Below, piece after piece: positions 26,519 to 48,334 of a DNA stretch of 64,000 nt. The translations under genes and the position numbers were made by a program. Origin of the DNA: Puffinus mauretanicus (lineage: Eukaryota; Chordata; Aves; Procellariiformes; Procellariidae). How positions within the stretch are numbered: the first letter of the stretch is position 1; each line of letters starts with the position of its first letter. The DNA is taken from contig JAJKFH010004158.1 of the NCBI GenBank assembly GCA_023333565.1, positions 1,674,001 through 1,738,000 of the forward strand, written 5' to 3'. The notes below the pieces were generated by a model. The model was not told the DNA's origin, did no database searches, and saw only the letters and a list, made by a program, of their open reading frames with translations.

Positions 26519-29500
26519 AGCTCCTTCTTGTGATAGAGAACAAACAAGGAAAAAAATTCCTAACTCCCTAAATTGATAGAAAATTAGCACAGTCATAAAA
26601 GGTGTATGTGGCTTTAGCAATGCAGCTGAAAAGGAAAAATGAATAAACCTGCCACTCAGAAAGTAAAAGACAGAGCTGAAGAATGACTGCTGCCATTTCA
26701 GCTTCCCGGCCCTTCTCCCCACCATGCAAGTGCAAAAAATAGCCTCATCCCCCTGTGCAGGCCGAAAGGAAGCGCTCTTCTGTGGCTCTGTTCCTGCAGA
26801 TACTGCACTCGGCAACGTACTGCTATAAAGTGCATGACTAGAGGATATCCTAAATTAATTTACATAGATATATAAATATATGCATGTGTGTGTATTTTGT
26901 ATGAAACATGAAACCAGTGATTTCTTAGCCAACCCCTTAATTTGTCTGAAACAGTGCAGGCATAATGGAAACTGCCCACACATTTTTCCATTAAAAGTTA
27001 CAAAGGGAAGGGAGGGGGGAACTGGTGATAGAAAAACACATGCTCTCTCAGCTGTCACATACATGCCGTGCAGCCAGGCAGCAACATACACTCACACCAG
27101 TTTGCTGGAAAAAGTGTCATCTTTATTCTGGTGCTTTCGGCTGGTCGTCTTCCTGCTTGTGCCCTCCCTCCTAAGCGCTCTGGGCTCCGTGTGTGTGTGG
27201 AGGGGAGGGACGTGGCCGTGCCTGGGCCTCTGCAGGTGCAGGCAGCGAGCTTAAAGAGACCCAAGCTTGTCCGTATCTGTTTTGCAGGCTTCCTTTTCTG
27301 GATTAAAGAGAGCGAGCCTTGCTATGCCATTGCCCCTCACGTGGTGTCCGATGACAGTGCGGATGACTGTATGCAGCCTGCAGAGTAACTTTGTCCGGGC
27401 AGGTTATGAACAGGCTCCCTGCCCTGCCAGCTTCTTGACCCTGCTAGGAATGGCACTCGCCAGGTTTCCATGTAGTCTGTCCAGCGTGAACGTGAGTAAT
27501 TTTCTCCAAGGAATCGGATGAATGTGTGACTCTGTGCTGCTGAGTGTAAGCCAAGGCAGTGCTGCCCAGCAGGCACCCACCGCAGCGAGAAAGCAGGAAG
27601 GGGAGCAAGGGAAGGCCTGGGGGAGTACCGGCTGTTCCTCAGCCTCAGGCAGATCCCTGGGCCGTCATCACGAGGTGCAGGTGCTCCCTCATTGCCTTCC
27701 TGCTGCCGACCAGGGAGACCACCACAGGTAAGAGACTGCGGTGTTAGGGCTCTTTGTGGCCTGGCAGGGGCATCCCCTTGCCAAAGGCTCACGTATGTAC
27801 TGCACTCCCCTGCCACAAAGGTGCAGACTCTTCAGCTGGGAAGGGTTATTCTCCCCCTCTCCTGCCTTCGACTCGCCTGACCCCACTCAATTGGAAGTGT
27901 CAGGTGCATCAGTTATTTGTTGCAACCAACCCGATCTCAATGAAAATGCTATGTATGGAAAAGGCAGTCCTTGAGCATTTTTTGAAAGAATGCGTTGTGT
28001 TGACAGTGCTAACCATTTTGCACAGCGGGGGGAAAAAATGCAGCTGGTAACTAGTGCAGGACTGTGGGGATTCATAAATGTGTGTATGTTTTTGTTTTTT
28101 GCTATATTGTCCTATAACCCATATGCATCACTGCGGGTTACATTACTGGAATTTTGCTGCTCAGCAGCTGTCCGGGCAATGTGAAGCCAGGCCCACTCAT
28201 CCTTTTAACCATCAAAGGTACACATTCAATCCATTTACGGCTGCCTCGGGGCACTGCTCCACACATCTTTCTCAGCAGCAGTGCCAGCTTAAGGCGTTCC
28301 TGCCAACTCGGCTCTAAAGCTGTGCGGTAATCTGTATCTGTTGATTGATCAGGGTTAAAAATAACTCGGATGGCTTGACTGGTTCCTTTTGCTGCACAAA
28401 CAGCTGTGCTTGCCCAGGAGAAAGGTAGTGCAGAGGAACGAGAGGCCAGGAGGTGAAAACGCTCTACTCTGGCTTTGCTGATGAGAAATAGGCAAACGGA
28501 ACTGCTCGGATACGGAGAGGTTGCTGTAAAGTCTGTATTTTAAGTTCCCTTTTGGGAAGCAGGATGGCTGCCGGTGGGGGACTCTCTGAGGTTTTCTCAG
28601 CATTGAAACCACGAGCCCTGTTTAGTTCTGCTTGTTTCAATCCCCCTCATATCTTTGGTTGGGTCTTCCAATATGCCCGTTCTGTGGTAACTTAGAAACA
28701 TAACAACAGCTTCTTCTAACTACTGGCCTGTGCCTAGGAATGTAAGACCACAAACCCTTCCTCAGGTCTCACTCTAATATGAAGAGTTCTATATTTAAGA
28801 GACTGAGCCAAATTTGGCCACGGTAAACTCCAGCACCTTGCTAAGGACTACTACACAATGTCATTCCAGGCACAATTTTAAGTCATTGGAAAGGAGATAA
28901 AGAAAATAGAACAGAAAAAAAGCAGCCCATCCCTGAATAGATCATAATTTATTATAAAATAGGACTGACTTTGTTCTTAATAAAGACCGTTGCTTAAGAC
29001 TGCAGAAGTGTGAATACTCTCTTGATCTGTGCTCCAGGACTCATCCTATGCAAGACTGGTAGGTCCCTATCAGCGGTTATTAATTAGGCTTCCTCAGGGT
29101 TTCCAGCCTTGGCAAATTATGAGTGGTAACACTCAAACCTTTGTGCATCCTTTCATTTATTAGAATAATTTTTCCTCTTCCCTGATGCTTTATTTGTTAT
29201 GTTCAGTCATAATGGTGTAGTAGCATTTCTCAATAGCACCTTAACTTACTAATCCATAAACTGCAGGGATGTGTTTTATATTTGAAGAATTGTGACCGCC
29301 CTCTCATCGCCCTCCCAGAGAAACCTGAGACTGTTGTTCCCCCCACACTGCTGAGTGAAGTAAAAGGCAGAGCTTTCTCCCCCATGTTGCAGAAAATACC
29401 TGTCTTCCCTATTAAGTGACTGAGCCTGGAGTTGCTTATGCCTTTCATCCATCTGCTGTCAATTTAACTGGCTCCACTAGCTAGTGGCTCCTTCTTATGA

Positions 29501-30289
29501 CCTTGCAAGAATTTACAAAACCTGGTTTCTATAAAAATTAAGGGGCGATCCCCGTGTTTACCCTCTTGCTCAACTAACCATGTTTTGTTACTACCAGCTA
29601 GTGCTAGAATATATCCACATCTCCCCCCACCTCCGACTCAAGCCTGCATCTGGGACGACCCGATGACTTGGCCAAGATTTCCAGCTGCTGAAGTTACCTC
29701 AGTGGATCCGTTGCCGTGGCATATCTGCAGTAGCTTTGCCTGGACCGCTGCGTTTCTGGAAGCCTGGAGCATAAGTACGGTGCTGAGGCTCTGCGGCCTG
29801 TCAGACTAGGTCTGGCAGATCCGGGGAGAGCCTTCGCAGCGTACGCACCACACGTTTGGTCAGAGTGGGTGTCCAGGGCCCAGGCTGCTTTTTAATCCCC
29901 TGATTTGCACCACCTGGGCAGACCAACACAAGCCTGACGCTTCCCTGACTCAGTGGACTTATTATGCATATGTTAATCTGGGGGGACTGTGCACACGTCA
30001 GTCTGGTAAGTCGCAATCAACCAGCACCTGAAAGGCCGACAGAGCTAGAGAAGAGATTTATAGTATTTATGTGTGTATGTATATAGCAGAAGGAATTGTT
30101 TTTTGTGGCTGTCTTGAATCTTTCAGCTAAGACTGACTGCAATGCAGGATCGGCTTTACCGCTGTGTGAGGTTCCACATGCAGTGCACATATGTGTATCA
30201 GACCACATAACCGAAAATAGGCTCTTCTCTAGTAACATTTAGCCTTAGTTTTCCGAATGAAGACATTGACTTGCAGCAAGACAGCCTTT

Positions 30290-31672
30290 TACAGGATGGA
30301 ACTGTAAGTATTTATTTACCCAGGGTGTAATTTTTTATCTTTCATAAGAATGCAGGTATCAGCTGCTTAATTACAGGATTATGTACGTAAACTTGCGCTT
30401 TATAAAAATTTGGAAGTAAAACCTTCGCCTAACAACAGCCTTATTCTTGGCAATCAAGTTCCATCTACAGAAACCTTTCATGTTAGAGACATGTCCCACA
30501 TGTGAGTTATTGTTACAATTCAATAAATACTTTACAAAAATAATGCTAGCTTTTTTAAAAAAATTAAGACATTTTAACTCACCAATAGTTCCTCCCAGAC
30601 AGCTTCCTTAAAGAATAGCTTCTTCTGTAGGACACTGTGCACGATAAATGGGGGAAAAGGGCTGGTTGCATGCCTTATCTCAGGGAACTTAGAAACATGT
30701 ATTCCACTTTTTGTGTTCTTTAAAAAAATAAACTACTTTCTTTTCTTAAAGAAACAAGCAGATCTAAACACTCTTCACATTAAAAATTAGGAAGTAACTG
30801 TGGTTTTTTTTCTTTCCTTTGACATGGTTTCCTTCTCTGGCCTGGCTCCTCTAATGACTTATGGCATGCTTAGTTTACAGGTAGCTGCCCTGAAGATCTG
30901 CTCCCCAGCCCAAGACGAAAGCCCTGACAGCTGTAGCTCCGTATCTGAGATGTCTCCAGGAGTGGGCTGTTTGCAACTCTTGCAGAACCACTGCATTGGG
31001 ACTTCTTCTGCTCCGCAGGAAAACCACGGCTATGTCTCCCTGCAAGCCTACCCCAGATGGACTGCAGAGACCTGAGCTAGAAGGTAACAGGAAGAATTCC
31101 AAGAAAAAATTGCTAGTAACTGTCTATATTCACTTTTGAGTATTACCCTTCCAAAAAAAATGTCTTCCTTTCTTAGATATGACTAGTCATGAAATCAATT
31201 ATAGAGAAAACTGATGCTGTAGGTGCATTAATCTTGTAAACCATTCCCATATGGAAGAGTACACTCTTCAATCCCATTGTTTATAACAACTTTTAAATAT
31301 GTGTCCTCCTCAGCTGGGGCCTTGGGGCCTGATGGTGATGGCAGCTGCGCCCCCTGCCCCCCCCGCCATGTTACAGTTGGGGAATAAAATGAAATGCACA
31401 TTATTAAATGAACATTATTGCAGTATAAGATCCTACCAGGACAAGTTTTATGTATGTCTGTATGTAAAAATAGGTGTGTGTGAGACAGAGAGATATGTGT
31501 TTATAAATTACACACACTATGAAAAATACTTATGTATTATATTACAACTATATACATTCATTAGAAAGAAACTGATCAACCCCTGTCAAGGAGACAATGC
31601 AGCAGCCGTTATCAGTTCTTTGGCATCCAGGAAATGAATGCTCTTTTGTGCCTGAAGAGGAGGAAAATCTTC
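30290..31672 (-). other. ISM1: Predicted ISM1 3' untranslated region
   Basis: This stretch lies immediately 3' of the ISM1 stop codon. It is AT-rich and has no intact minus-strand coding frame. Reading away from the stop on the sense strand, the first canonical AATAAA is about 1.36 kb downstream (30311-30316), which sets the proposed end. Two TATAAA variants (near 31281 and 31501) could give shorter forms. The extent is an inference from the sequence only. A 91-codon plus-strand open frame (30800-31075) overlaps this region and is not considered coding. Confidence 0.5.
30311..30316 (-). promoter_or_regulatory. Candidate ISM1 poly(A) signal (AATAAA)
   Basis: The plus strand reads tttatt, so the sense strand reads AATAAA within gtaaataaatact. 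It is the first canonical hexamer after the stop codon. The sequence 20-50 bases beyond it on the sense strand contains T/G-rich stretches (ggctgtcttgctgc), as expected of a downstream element. Further hexamers at about 29156-29161 and near 28950 are alternatives. Confidence 0.4.
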
Positions 31673-39942
<8,270 letters not shown>

Positions 39943-40210
39943 CATACTCTGGCTGCTCCTTGGACTCAAATGTCCGGTGACTGGGTGCATGACTATCCCA
40001 CCCACCGAGAGGGTTTAGGAAGTTGCTGTCCTCAGTAGTGCTGTCATACTTGTAGTCCTGGTCACCGCTGCTCATGCGAGTCAAGGTGGAGGACCTCTGC
40101 CACCAGTTTCTCCAGTCAGGTGATGGGACTGGCCAGCTAGGCTTGCTGCTCTCTTTCTGCAGATCCTTGTCTGTCTCGGTGTCGGGGCCATCCACCACTT
40201 CAATGGTAAC
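39943..40210 (-). CDS. ISM1: ISM1 coding exon 3 (linker before TSP1 repeat)
   Basis: The exon has 268 nt, 89 full codons plus one base (phase 0 in, phase 1 out). It begins [12 protein letters not shown] after a cccgcag acceptor and ends KEQPEY plus the first G of an Asp codon, before the donor TG|GTAAGTTT. Recognisable isthmin-1 segments are [16 protein letters not shown] and [11 protein letters not shown]. It is rich in Asp, Glu, Ser, Trp and Pro, with no cysteine, so it is predicted to be disordered extracellular linker. It would be residues 126-214. The splice phase matches exon 4 exactly, rebuilding Asp as G|AT. Confidence 0.96.
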
Positions 40211-43200
40211 CTGCGGGATTCAAAATAGACCAGCCTGTCCGTCAGTATCTCCTCCTAGTCAGTGGGAAACAGCGAAGACAAATGACTGGTGTTGCCTTGC
40301 AAAGGGGCTGTGTAATACCGTAGGGTTCGCATGTTGTAAACCATATGCGGATTACTGAGCCCAGAGATATGCAGCGGCTGAGTGATTCCTTCTGCTACCT
40401 CTGCTGAATCAGACCTTGGAACAAAGGCTAGGAAAAATCCCGCACAAAATAATAACCCATGCTGTGCCTAAAACCTTTGCAGCAGAATTTTCTGCCTTAT
40501 GGGGAAAAGATGTTTAAACCCGAACATATATGACCAGGAAAAAGAAACCCAAATTTGTTACTCTAATTACGCTGAGGCTGAATTTGAAGCAAGCATGAAG
40601 CACACCAGCGTGCAGAGCCCGTTCCAAGGACTTGGACTCACTCAAGACAGGGCTGAGCAAGTCCACGAGTGCGAAGGTGGAAGATGCAGAGCCCAGGGTT
40701 TCTGCCGGGTGTGCATCTGCCTTGCCCTCTAGCGGCAGCTCAGCCCTTCCCCTTGCGCGGCCTCCCCCCAGCACCAGCGTTTCCATCGCACAACGGCGTG
40801 GGCTGTCACCGCTGTGTGAAACCACACTCTGCGGTGATGAGAGCCAGCAGCTCTTTCAACCAGCGCCGAGTAAGTCACTTGCTGCTAAGCCCTCTGAAGT
40901 AGGTCCTCTTTCTGTGCTGGAGACTATATGATACACAACCCATTTACGATTTCTACAGAAGCCCAGAGCCAAAATTCAAAGTTTGCTGCCCAATTCCCTC
41001 ACAGACGTCGTGAATGTAAATGTAATTCTGCATAGGAACAACCCTTGATTACTCCTTTTCTGTGCTGAACAATGTGTGATTACAAAACTCTTGGATAAAT
41101 ACTGTGCATATATATAGGTGGCTATTTAGATAGAAATAGGAACTCACTATCAGAAACCTTGGCTCTGTGAGTCATGCAAGCATAGCGTGGCCACAGATAA
41201 ATCATAAAATGCTCTGATGCTTCATGCTAATGTGACTCAGTGATTACATTGGACGGGCTAAACAACCATGATACAGAATTGACTATCAGATATACCTATA
41301 ATGTTTAATAGGTACAGAGGTATTCTCCATGTTTTATAGATTTACAAAGTCTTTCAAGACAGTATTCCATGAAAATCGGGTTGTGTAAAACCAAGAAAAA
41401 CAGAATAATGCACTGTTATGCTAGAAGTCATTTATATAGCTCTATGGATTTGCATTTTGGATAAAAGGTTTAATTTTATACAATTGTTATGAGTAAAATC
41501 ACAAGACACGCAAAAAAAGGAAGAAAAGAGTGTCTGTGTTTCTTCAGCTACCTGTGATCTAGAGAGGAGCGTGACATAGGAAGCAGACCAGAACTGCTGC
41601 CATAGCTTCGTAGCTGCAGACACAGCTGCACAGGCAAGACAATACCCACACATCCTTTTTTGGAGAAAGGAGACACTGCATCTATTTCATGCTTTGCATT
41701 TGACCATAGACCAAGCCATTGAAATGAAACAACTTTGAGGCTACTAAGAAGCTCCACTGGGAGAAAGAGCAAGAGCGAGGGAAAGTGCAGTTGTCAGCCT
41801 AATAGCGTCTTTACACAAGAGATATTTTACTCCCAGACTAAATATGGAATTGGAATGATTACTTCATTAAACCTCAGTTTCTACAGACCAAGAATTAAAA
41901 TGGATTTCATAAGTTTGAAAACATCAGGGTTAGTTCAGGGACTCAATATTGTTGCATCTATCCAAGCAAAACAGAGTTTTCACAATAAGTGAAAGGAAAT
42001 AGTGTTACCGAGCGGCTAACACTGTGCACTGCTGGCCAGTCGCAGGGCTTTAGTACTGCCCACGTGAAAAATAGTATGACTCTAGTACTTTAGTGGCAAG
42101 TGTTTTTAAGACCACATTAACTCTGTAAGCAACGACTCGGCAAAGTGAAAAAAAAAACCCAACACAAAAAACCCAAACCAAACAAAACCCTCTCATAAAA
42201 AAAAGGTAGGGGGCACCTGATAATCATTCCATTTGCTTTGGTAATCTGTAGTTATATGATAGTGAATCAGCATGAAGTCGCATTATTTCAGGCAGGTACA
42301 GTTTGAAGAACTACAAGGATTTGATTTAAAATACTTATTCAGGACGCCAAGTCAGTTTAAGCAAAAGAGGGTTTGTAGGGACAGAGCAGCTTGCGCTGAG
42401 CTATGTGCTATACTGGGGAGGAGAGGCAGGTGTAACGCACAAGCTTCCAGGGTCATGAGACCTCATCAGACCTCCAACAGCACTGCCACTAACTTACTTT
42501 CAAGACATGTCTGTGCAATCAGATATCCCTCTTCAGTCTGTTTTTACTACCAAGGAGGCTTATTACAAAGGCCTTTAAAATGAGTTTTCCAACACACAGC
42601 CTATTTAAAAACCGAACGTTACAAAAGCAAAATTCAATGTGGTTGTCTGACACACACCTATATTCCTTTCTCTGCTGTTTTCAGCTTTGATTACCAAGTT
42701 GTTTGTTTAACATGTGGCATAAAAACCATAGAGTGAAAGAAATTCTATAAAGAATCCTGGGATTGTCTGAACTGCCACTCTTGGAAATCAAAAAAAAAAA
42801 AGACAGCTTCAGTCGACTCTAGTTCTGTTTGTTTTCAGGGACTCAGCTATGCTCTGCCCAGCCCCATTTAACTCTAATGGACCTTCCAGAGGCAGGGAGG
42901 AAATCAGTGACTAATCCCTCCATGGTATGACCCGAAAGTTAGGGCAGAAGCGTGAGAAGAGGCCGCTGCTTTGGGCGAGCAATTGCTCCCCTATCCCAGT
43001 CTAAAATTTTGAAAAAATCAGCATTCACTGGATTTTTCCCAGTACTTACAGATAGACTTAACAACATTAGCCCATGACTATACATATTCATATACATGAT
43101 AGACAAACATGTATCTTGTTTTATCGGTTTCTATACTGGGTGTTCTTTATAAAAAGGAAAAAAAGAAATCAGATCTAGAACTAGAGTCATTAAAAATGGG

Positions 43201-46200
43201 CATTTAAAGCAGCTCTGGAAAAGCTTTCATGCTGTATAACTACTCCAACAAAAACATGTTCTCTCAACTGTTTTAAAGACTTCATTTTCTCTGATTTATT
43301 CTTCCAGTGATTATCAAAACTGTAAAGATTATTTTTTTTTTCTCAAGCTTCCCAAAAAGTCTGTGGTAACATCGTTCTTGTATAAATCCACAATCATCTC
43401 CAGAAGTACTCAAACCTAAAATGAAACCACTTCTTTTATAGTTGTGTGAGCTATAAATAAGAATGTTCCGCTAAAAACTGTTAAAAACAATTGGCATAGG
43501 TACATTAAAACAACAGACTTGCAGTCAATTTCTAATGAAACAAATGTATCGAGCACAGATGTCTTGAGACACCAACATCCAATTTTCTCCTGGCCAAAAA
43601 TATACAGAAGATAAATATTTTCCCCGCCTGCTGGAGTGCACAAAAAGTTCTGTGTACTTCGTCCTGTTTACTGAGACAATGTTTCTGAATTCACTTTAAT
43701 GGTGTAAACATTGCCCTAAGCAACTGGAAGATTATGTTTCAGGAAGAACTACACTTGCAATATTGTGCAAGCAATGGATTCTATGACATTTCTATCCTCT
43801 GTTTCCTTCACGCAACTGATGCAAATTTGCAGCGCAGAACTTGCCATTCCGTAAAGGTGGGTATGTGCAAGTCAGCAATGAGGTAACTATAACAGCAGAA
43901 CAGAAATGAGTTCATTAGAAGATATCGGAATGGTAAATTTAGATTTAAACCACATAACAACTTCAGTTAAAATGGTATCAGTAGTGACACCAATTTACTT
44001 CGGTTATGTCATGACAGCTCACTTTTAGAACAGTTTTCTAGACTTGATGAAAAGAAAAGTGAAGGACCCTCAAAATTTGCTGGGAGCAAAGAAGACAACG
44101 GGACTCAAAACCTGAAATTTGTATTTAATGTTGTCAATCCTAGTTGCACTCTCTGATGGGCCTAACTGTACCCCAGAATTAAAAATCTGGTCCGAAACCC
44201 AGCTCTGAATTTTGCACTCTGCAGCAAGCTCTCGTTACACCATCACATTAAAGAAATCCGTGCAAAGGTAATAACAGCCCTGGTATTGAAAGCGGTTTAA
44301 CCGTGGCCCTCTGGCACCCTGCTCTGCCCAGACCAGTCTCTCCAGCTTGCTAAGAGGACTAGCTAGTTGCCGGCATGGCTACGCCGTGCTTTTGGTACTG
44401 CAGCTAGCTCAGCAAAGCAGGCAGGCTGACTGGGGAGATGGTCTTGGGAGTTCTCCACGGTACAGACCCAGCCCATGGACGAAGAAAATGAACGTGTGCT
44501 CTCTGCTTTTCTGGGTCTTAATTTAATGATAGAGACAACTGCTTTGCTACTACCTTAAACTATTAAGCCTTAAAGGCATTACAAGAAATAAGCACTACCA
44601 GAGCCCTCCAATTTTTACTGTGCTAGACTGGGGATGAGATGTACTGGGCAGAGCTCAGTATTGCAGATACTGCTGAGTCTTTTGTGACGATACTGAGAGG
44701 GTGTTGCTTTCCAATGCAGTGAAACCAGCAGCTTCAAATGACAAATACAGACCTAAAAAATACATCTAATAAAATGTGTTAAAAGTGACATGTGCTATAG
44801 ATGGAGGTGAGGGAAATGGCCATGGATGAACCCAGAGAAGAGCTGATTTGAAGTCTGCAGTTCTTTTTCAAAAGCAGATCATACAGCCTTGTTTCTCTGT
44901 AGCTATGTAAGTTCCTAGAGTGGGTGGTTCTGTGTAGACGGTTTTTTAAGAGAAGGTAGAAACTGAATAGATACCAAAGAGAATAAATAAAGCTAACACA
45001 GCAGCACTGGAGTGGCATGACTGGTGGATATCGCCCACAGGCCTCATGCAAAATGATAAAGACAACACATCACCAAGCAGGCAGCAATAACTTCCTCTGG
45101 CTTAAAATCGCTCCCATCAATTATTACCAATCCCGTGACTCAAAGCGAGGATAATAAACACAACAGATTTAATCATATATTGATTTACTTCAGTTTTCCA
45201 GGGCACATCAACATGTTTTTAGGACAGGAATCCTACCTAGCTCTGCACAGTTTCTACTTGGAACTTGGCTCCTCATTCAAAATGTTTAACACATCCATCG
45301 CAACTGGAACTCACCCAGCTGTGTTTCAGGTACACCGTTGGGAAACCAGGAGTAAAAAGAAAAGGGGAGGGACAAGAGCAAAAGTTCAACTGCAAGTTGA
45401 AGCATCTGGCTCCAAACAGAGGATCGGCTGTAGAGAAGACATGAGAGGCTGTAGAAGGCTGGTTGGAACAGACGAGAAAAACCCATCAGAAATGGAAAAT
45501 AAGCAGGTTCCTATACACCTCCCATGTGACTTCATTCTGTTACCCAGGGGTAAGAACAATTCTGTCTTACTCTGAGTAATAACCCTGCCCAATTACAAGG
45601 TCTGCATAGGCATCCCTCGGCTAGTTCATCAAATGAGTGCAAACCTACACAAAAGGGATTTTCCACTTGTGAAAGGAAATCCAAAGAAAACCTGTGATCA
45701 GTTTTTGTAATTACCTTCTCATCCGGAAGTCTTCCAGGCATTGACAGAATTATTAAAATGTTAAAACAAAAAAGAAGAAAGCAAAATACCCCAAACAGCC
45801 AGCCTTTGCTCAACAGCCGCTACTAGAGTTACTCTCAGACAACCAGTATGGAAGCAATGCTAAAGCATAAAATGCCACTTGAAATGATGGGAGATTTTAC
45901 AAGGCTAGAATGCCACAGAAAGACCAGTAAGTGTCGTCCTGGTCTTGCATGCAAAGAGTCAAATTGCATTTGGATTACTGCAGCTCCGACTGTTGTTTCT
46001 GAGGTTTTTCTAGAAGACAGTCCACTATACTTACATTTGATTATCACCTGATAAATACAGTAGTACCCGGGGACATGTTCATTTTCTAAATTCCTGTGAT
46101 GGTGTTCTGATATCCACCACTTCGTCCCTGGAAGAGCACACAACCAGGGCATGATACAACAATCGCCATCTTACAGGAAACCAGAGAAGGAATGGCCATA

Positions 46201-48334
46201 AAGAGAACTCACTGGAGTATCTTTTCGACCTGCTTTTTCAGGCTGAGTTTTACGTGTTTAAAATTTCCAGGTATAAGTTCCCTTAAAAATGTTATTTTTA
46301 GTCTATGCAGGTTTGTACTAGTAGAAGGGAAAAGAAGCTGTGGGTCTTTGAGAAGTAAATGAGGCCATTGTGCTAGATTAACACACAAAAGCTTTTTTCT
46401 CCTTTCTAACCACACTGTCCTAGGAGGACTTTTAAATTAACACCCCAGGAGTGCAACTTACAGAGCCCGAAACCATTGTGCAAAAAGAAAAATGAGTATC
46501 GATTCTGCTCTCACCCGCCAAACAGCTGATGAGAAATTTGCAAGTCAACAAGTGTCATTATTTCCACTCAGGTCAGTATGGTACTGTTTAATGAGCAAGA
46601 ATTCACTATAATCCTGTTTCTCCCGAAAGACTAGGCCACCTTTTACAATCTTTAAGCAAAGAAATAAACTTTCATTGACTCTGTAATAAATTAATGGGAG
46701 TTTTATCTCCATGAGGCCTAACCTGCTGCAGGACTGTCAACCAGGAACTTAAGGAAGCTTTGTATATCCCTATTTATGCACGTAAGTAAGCAGACTAAAT
46801 ATAATGCAGAACTTAGGGAGCCTGTTTCTGAAAGAGCTGATCCTTGTGCACAAGAGCTTGGGGATTAACATTGCCCAATGTTTTCCAGTTTACAGGACTA
46901 GGCTTCTCAGTTCTCAGAGTCCAGCAAAACTGCTGACATAGTTGGCTGACACATTTCCAAGATCAGGTGGTGGAAAAAGAGGTCATAGCAGAAGCAGTTA
47001 CTATAAAGACAGGCCAGGGAAATATTTCCATCTCATTTATCTATTCCTTGGGTCTAAACATTAAATGCTGTTACCAATCAGAGAAGGTTTTTGTTTCCTC
47101 CTGTCCTCCTCTGCAGTTTAGATACTGTTCAAACAATGATGTTACACTATCTACCTCATGCCACAATCTGGGGCCCCTATAGCTTCCCTACCTTCCCTTC
47201 CTAAGGCTTTCTGGAAGGCTTCTCCTAGCGGGAGGGATGTGTACAGTCACCACATGTTGAACATGTTTACTACCTTGGCCTGTCAAGTGTTGGACCCACA
47301 CTTGATCCAAATCTGCTAGGCTTCGGAAGGTTGCAAGCCATCTATGACGTAATGGAGTGTCAACTTGGAGACAGCTTGTTCTCACCCGATCATGTTGGTC
47401 TCTCACCAACAGATCTATTATATCTTTACGTACGTACTTCTTAGACGTATCAAAAGGATGGTAATTTTGTGGGCTGGGGGACTATAAGAAGCCAGGAATT
47501 AATTTAACCAGAAAACCAGTTCTATTAGTGTATTGTTTTTATAAGCACATCTTAGGCAGAACAACATTTCAATTTATTGTTTTGGTTAAAAAAGACTGCT
47601 TATTAATGCCAATTTCGCTTTAAGGCTCTGAATTAAAAACAAATCACTCATTTTTTCCTCTTTCTAATCCTTGAAGTTTCAAGATGCAAGTGGCTTGTCA
47701 GAGGCCATTCCAAACCCAAGAACAGTTTGAGGAATAACATATAACAAAGTTTCTTGCAGACAACTTTTTTTTACTCCAGGCAGCTGCTGCAGAAATTAGC
47801 TTTAAGACTCGGTTCCACACAGAGGACCACATTTGGAACTGAAACTTAAAGACTTGTTCTCTTATAACCTTTGGGGATGGTTGCATTATAATAGCATACC
47901 AAAAGAGAATCTGTTCACAAACAAATTTTGCAACAGAGAATTGAAAACAGGATTTAAAATACCCATTTAATATCAATGAAGAGAATATGTTCTAAAATGG
48001 CAATAGCAAAGATGGCTTTAGTATCATAAAATAGGTGTAAATTGATACCCACACTTATGCAATCAACACTATCCAAAGAGAAATTCAGAAAAAAATTGAA
48101 ATCTGGGCATTCACTTAATACAAAAAGTATATTATATATTATATTATATTATACTATACTATACTATACTATACCATACTATACTATATTATATACATTC
48201 TCTCTTGGTGCTATGGGTAGAGAGACAGGGTGTTCTGACTGGATGTCATGGAAACCAGGCTGAAAGCTCTCTTGGTTCAGTAAAATAATTTTGTGCAGCT
48301 CATAAAAAAATCACACGTTAACATAAATTTGTAC
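40211..48334 (-). other. ISM1: ISM1 intron 2
   Basis: An 8124-bp intron with a GTACAA donor and a cccgcag acceptor. It holds a pentanucleotide microsatellite near its 5' end (48129-48196), short A-rich tracts (near 42150 and 42790) and a possible MIR scrap around 41865-41905 (cctcagtttct...taaaatgg). The 146-codon plus-strand open frame at 45135-45575 has no recognisable domain. Otherwise it appears to be unique AT-rich sequence. Confidence 0.88.
48129..48196. repeat. Pentanucleotide microsatellite (ATATT/ATACT)n
   Basis: About 13 pentamer units are present. Units at both ends are ATATT and the central block is ATACT, with one ATACC variant. The array lies in intron 2 about 140 bp past the exon 2 donor. 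A T-to-C change that spread through the middle of the array would explain the pattern. It is likely length-polymorphic. Confidence 0.95.

Larger units (their letters stand above)
21126..30289. other. Intergenic DNA downstream of ISM1
   Basis: Alternating GC-rich (23400-25000, 25500-27900) and AT-rich (28600-30290) unique sequence with two C11 runs. The longest open frames (148 codons plus strand at 25596-26042, 159 codons minus strand at 27337-27816) overlap frames on the opposite strand and show no domain. No repeat family, RNA gene or exon was recognised. Confidence 0.7.

Noticed and set aside
27270..27390. Possible TASP1-like terminal exon after tctgttttgcag
   Set aside because: The reading after the acceptor-like site (FLFWIKESEPCYAIAPHVV) does not match what I remember of the taspase-1 C terminus, and no partner exon was found.
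27337..27816. 159-codon minus-strand open frame
   Set aside because: GC-driven, with several overlapping frames on the other strand and no domain or splice context.
45135..45575. 146-codon plus-strand open frame in ISM1 intron 2
   Set aside because: No domain, signal peptide or similarity recognised, and the ISM1 splice phases need no exon here.
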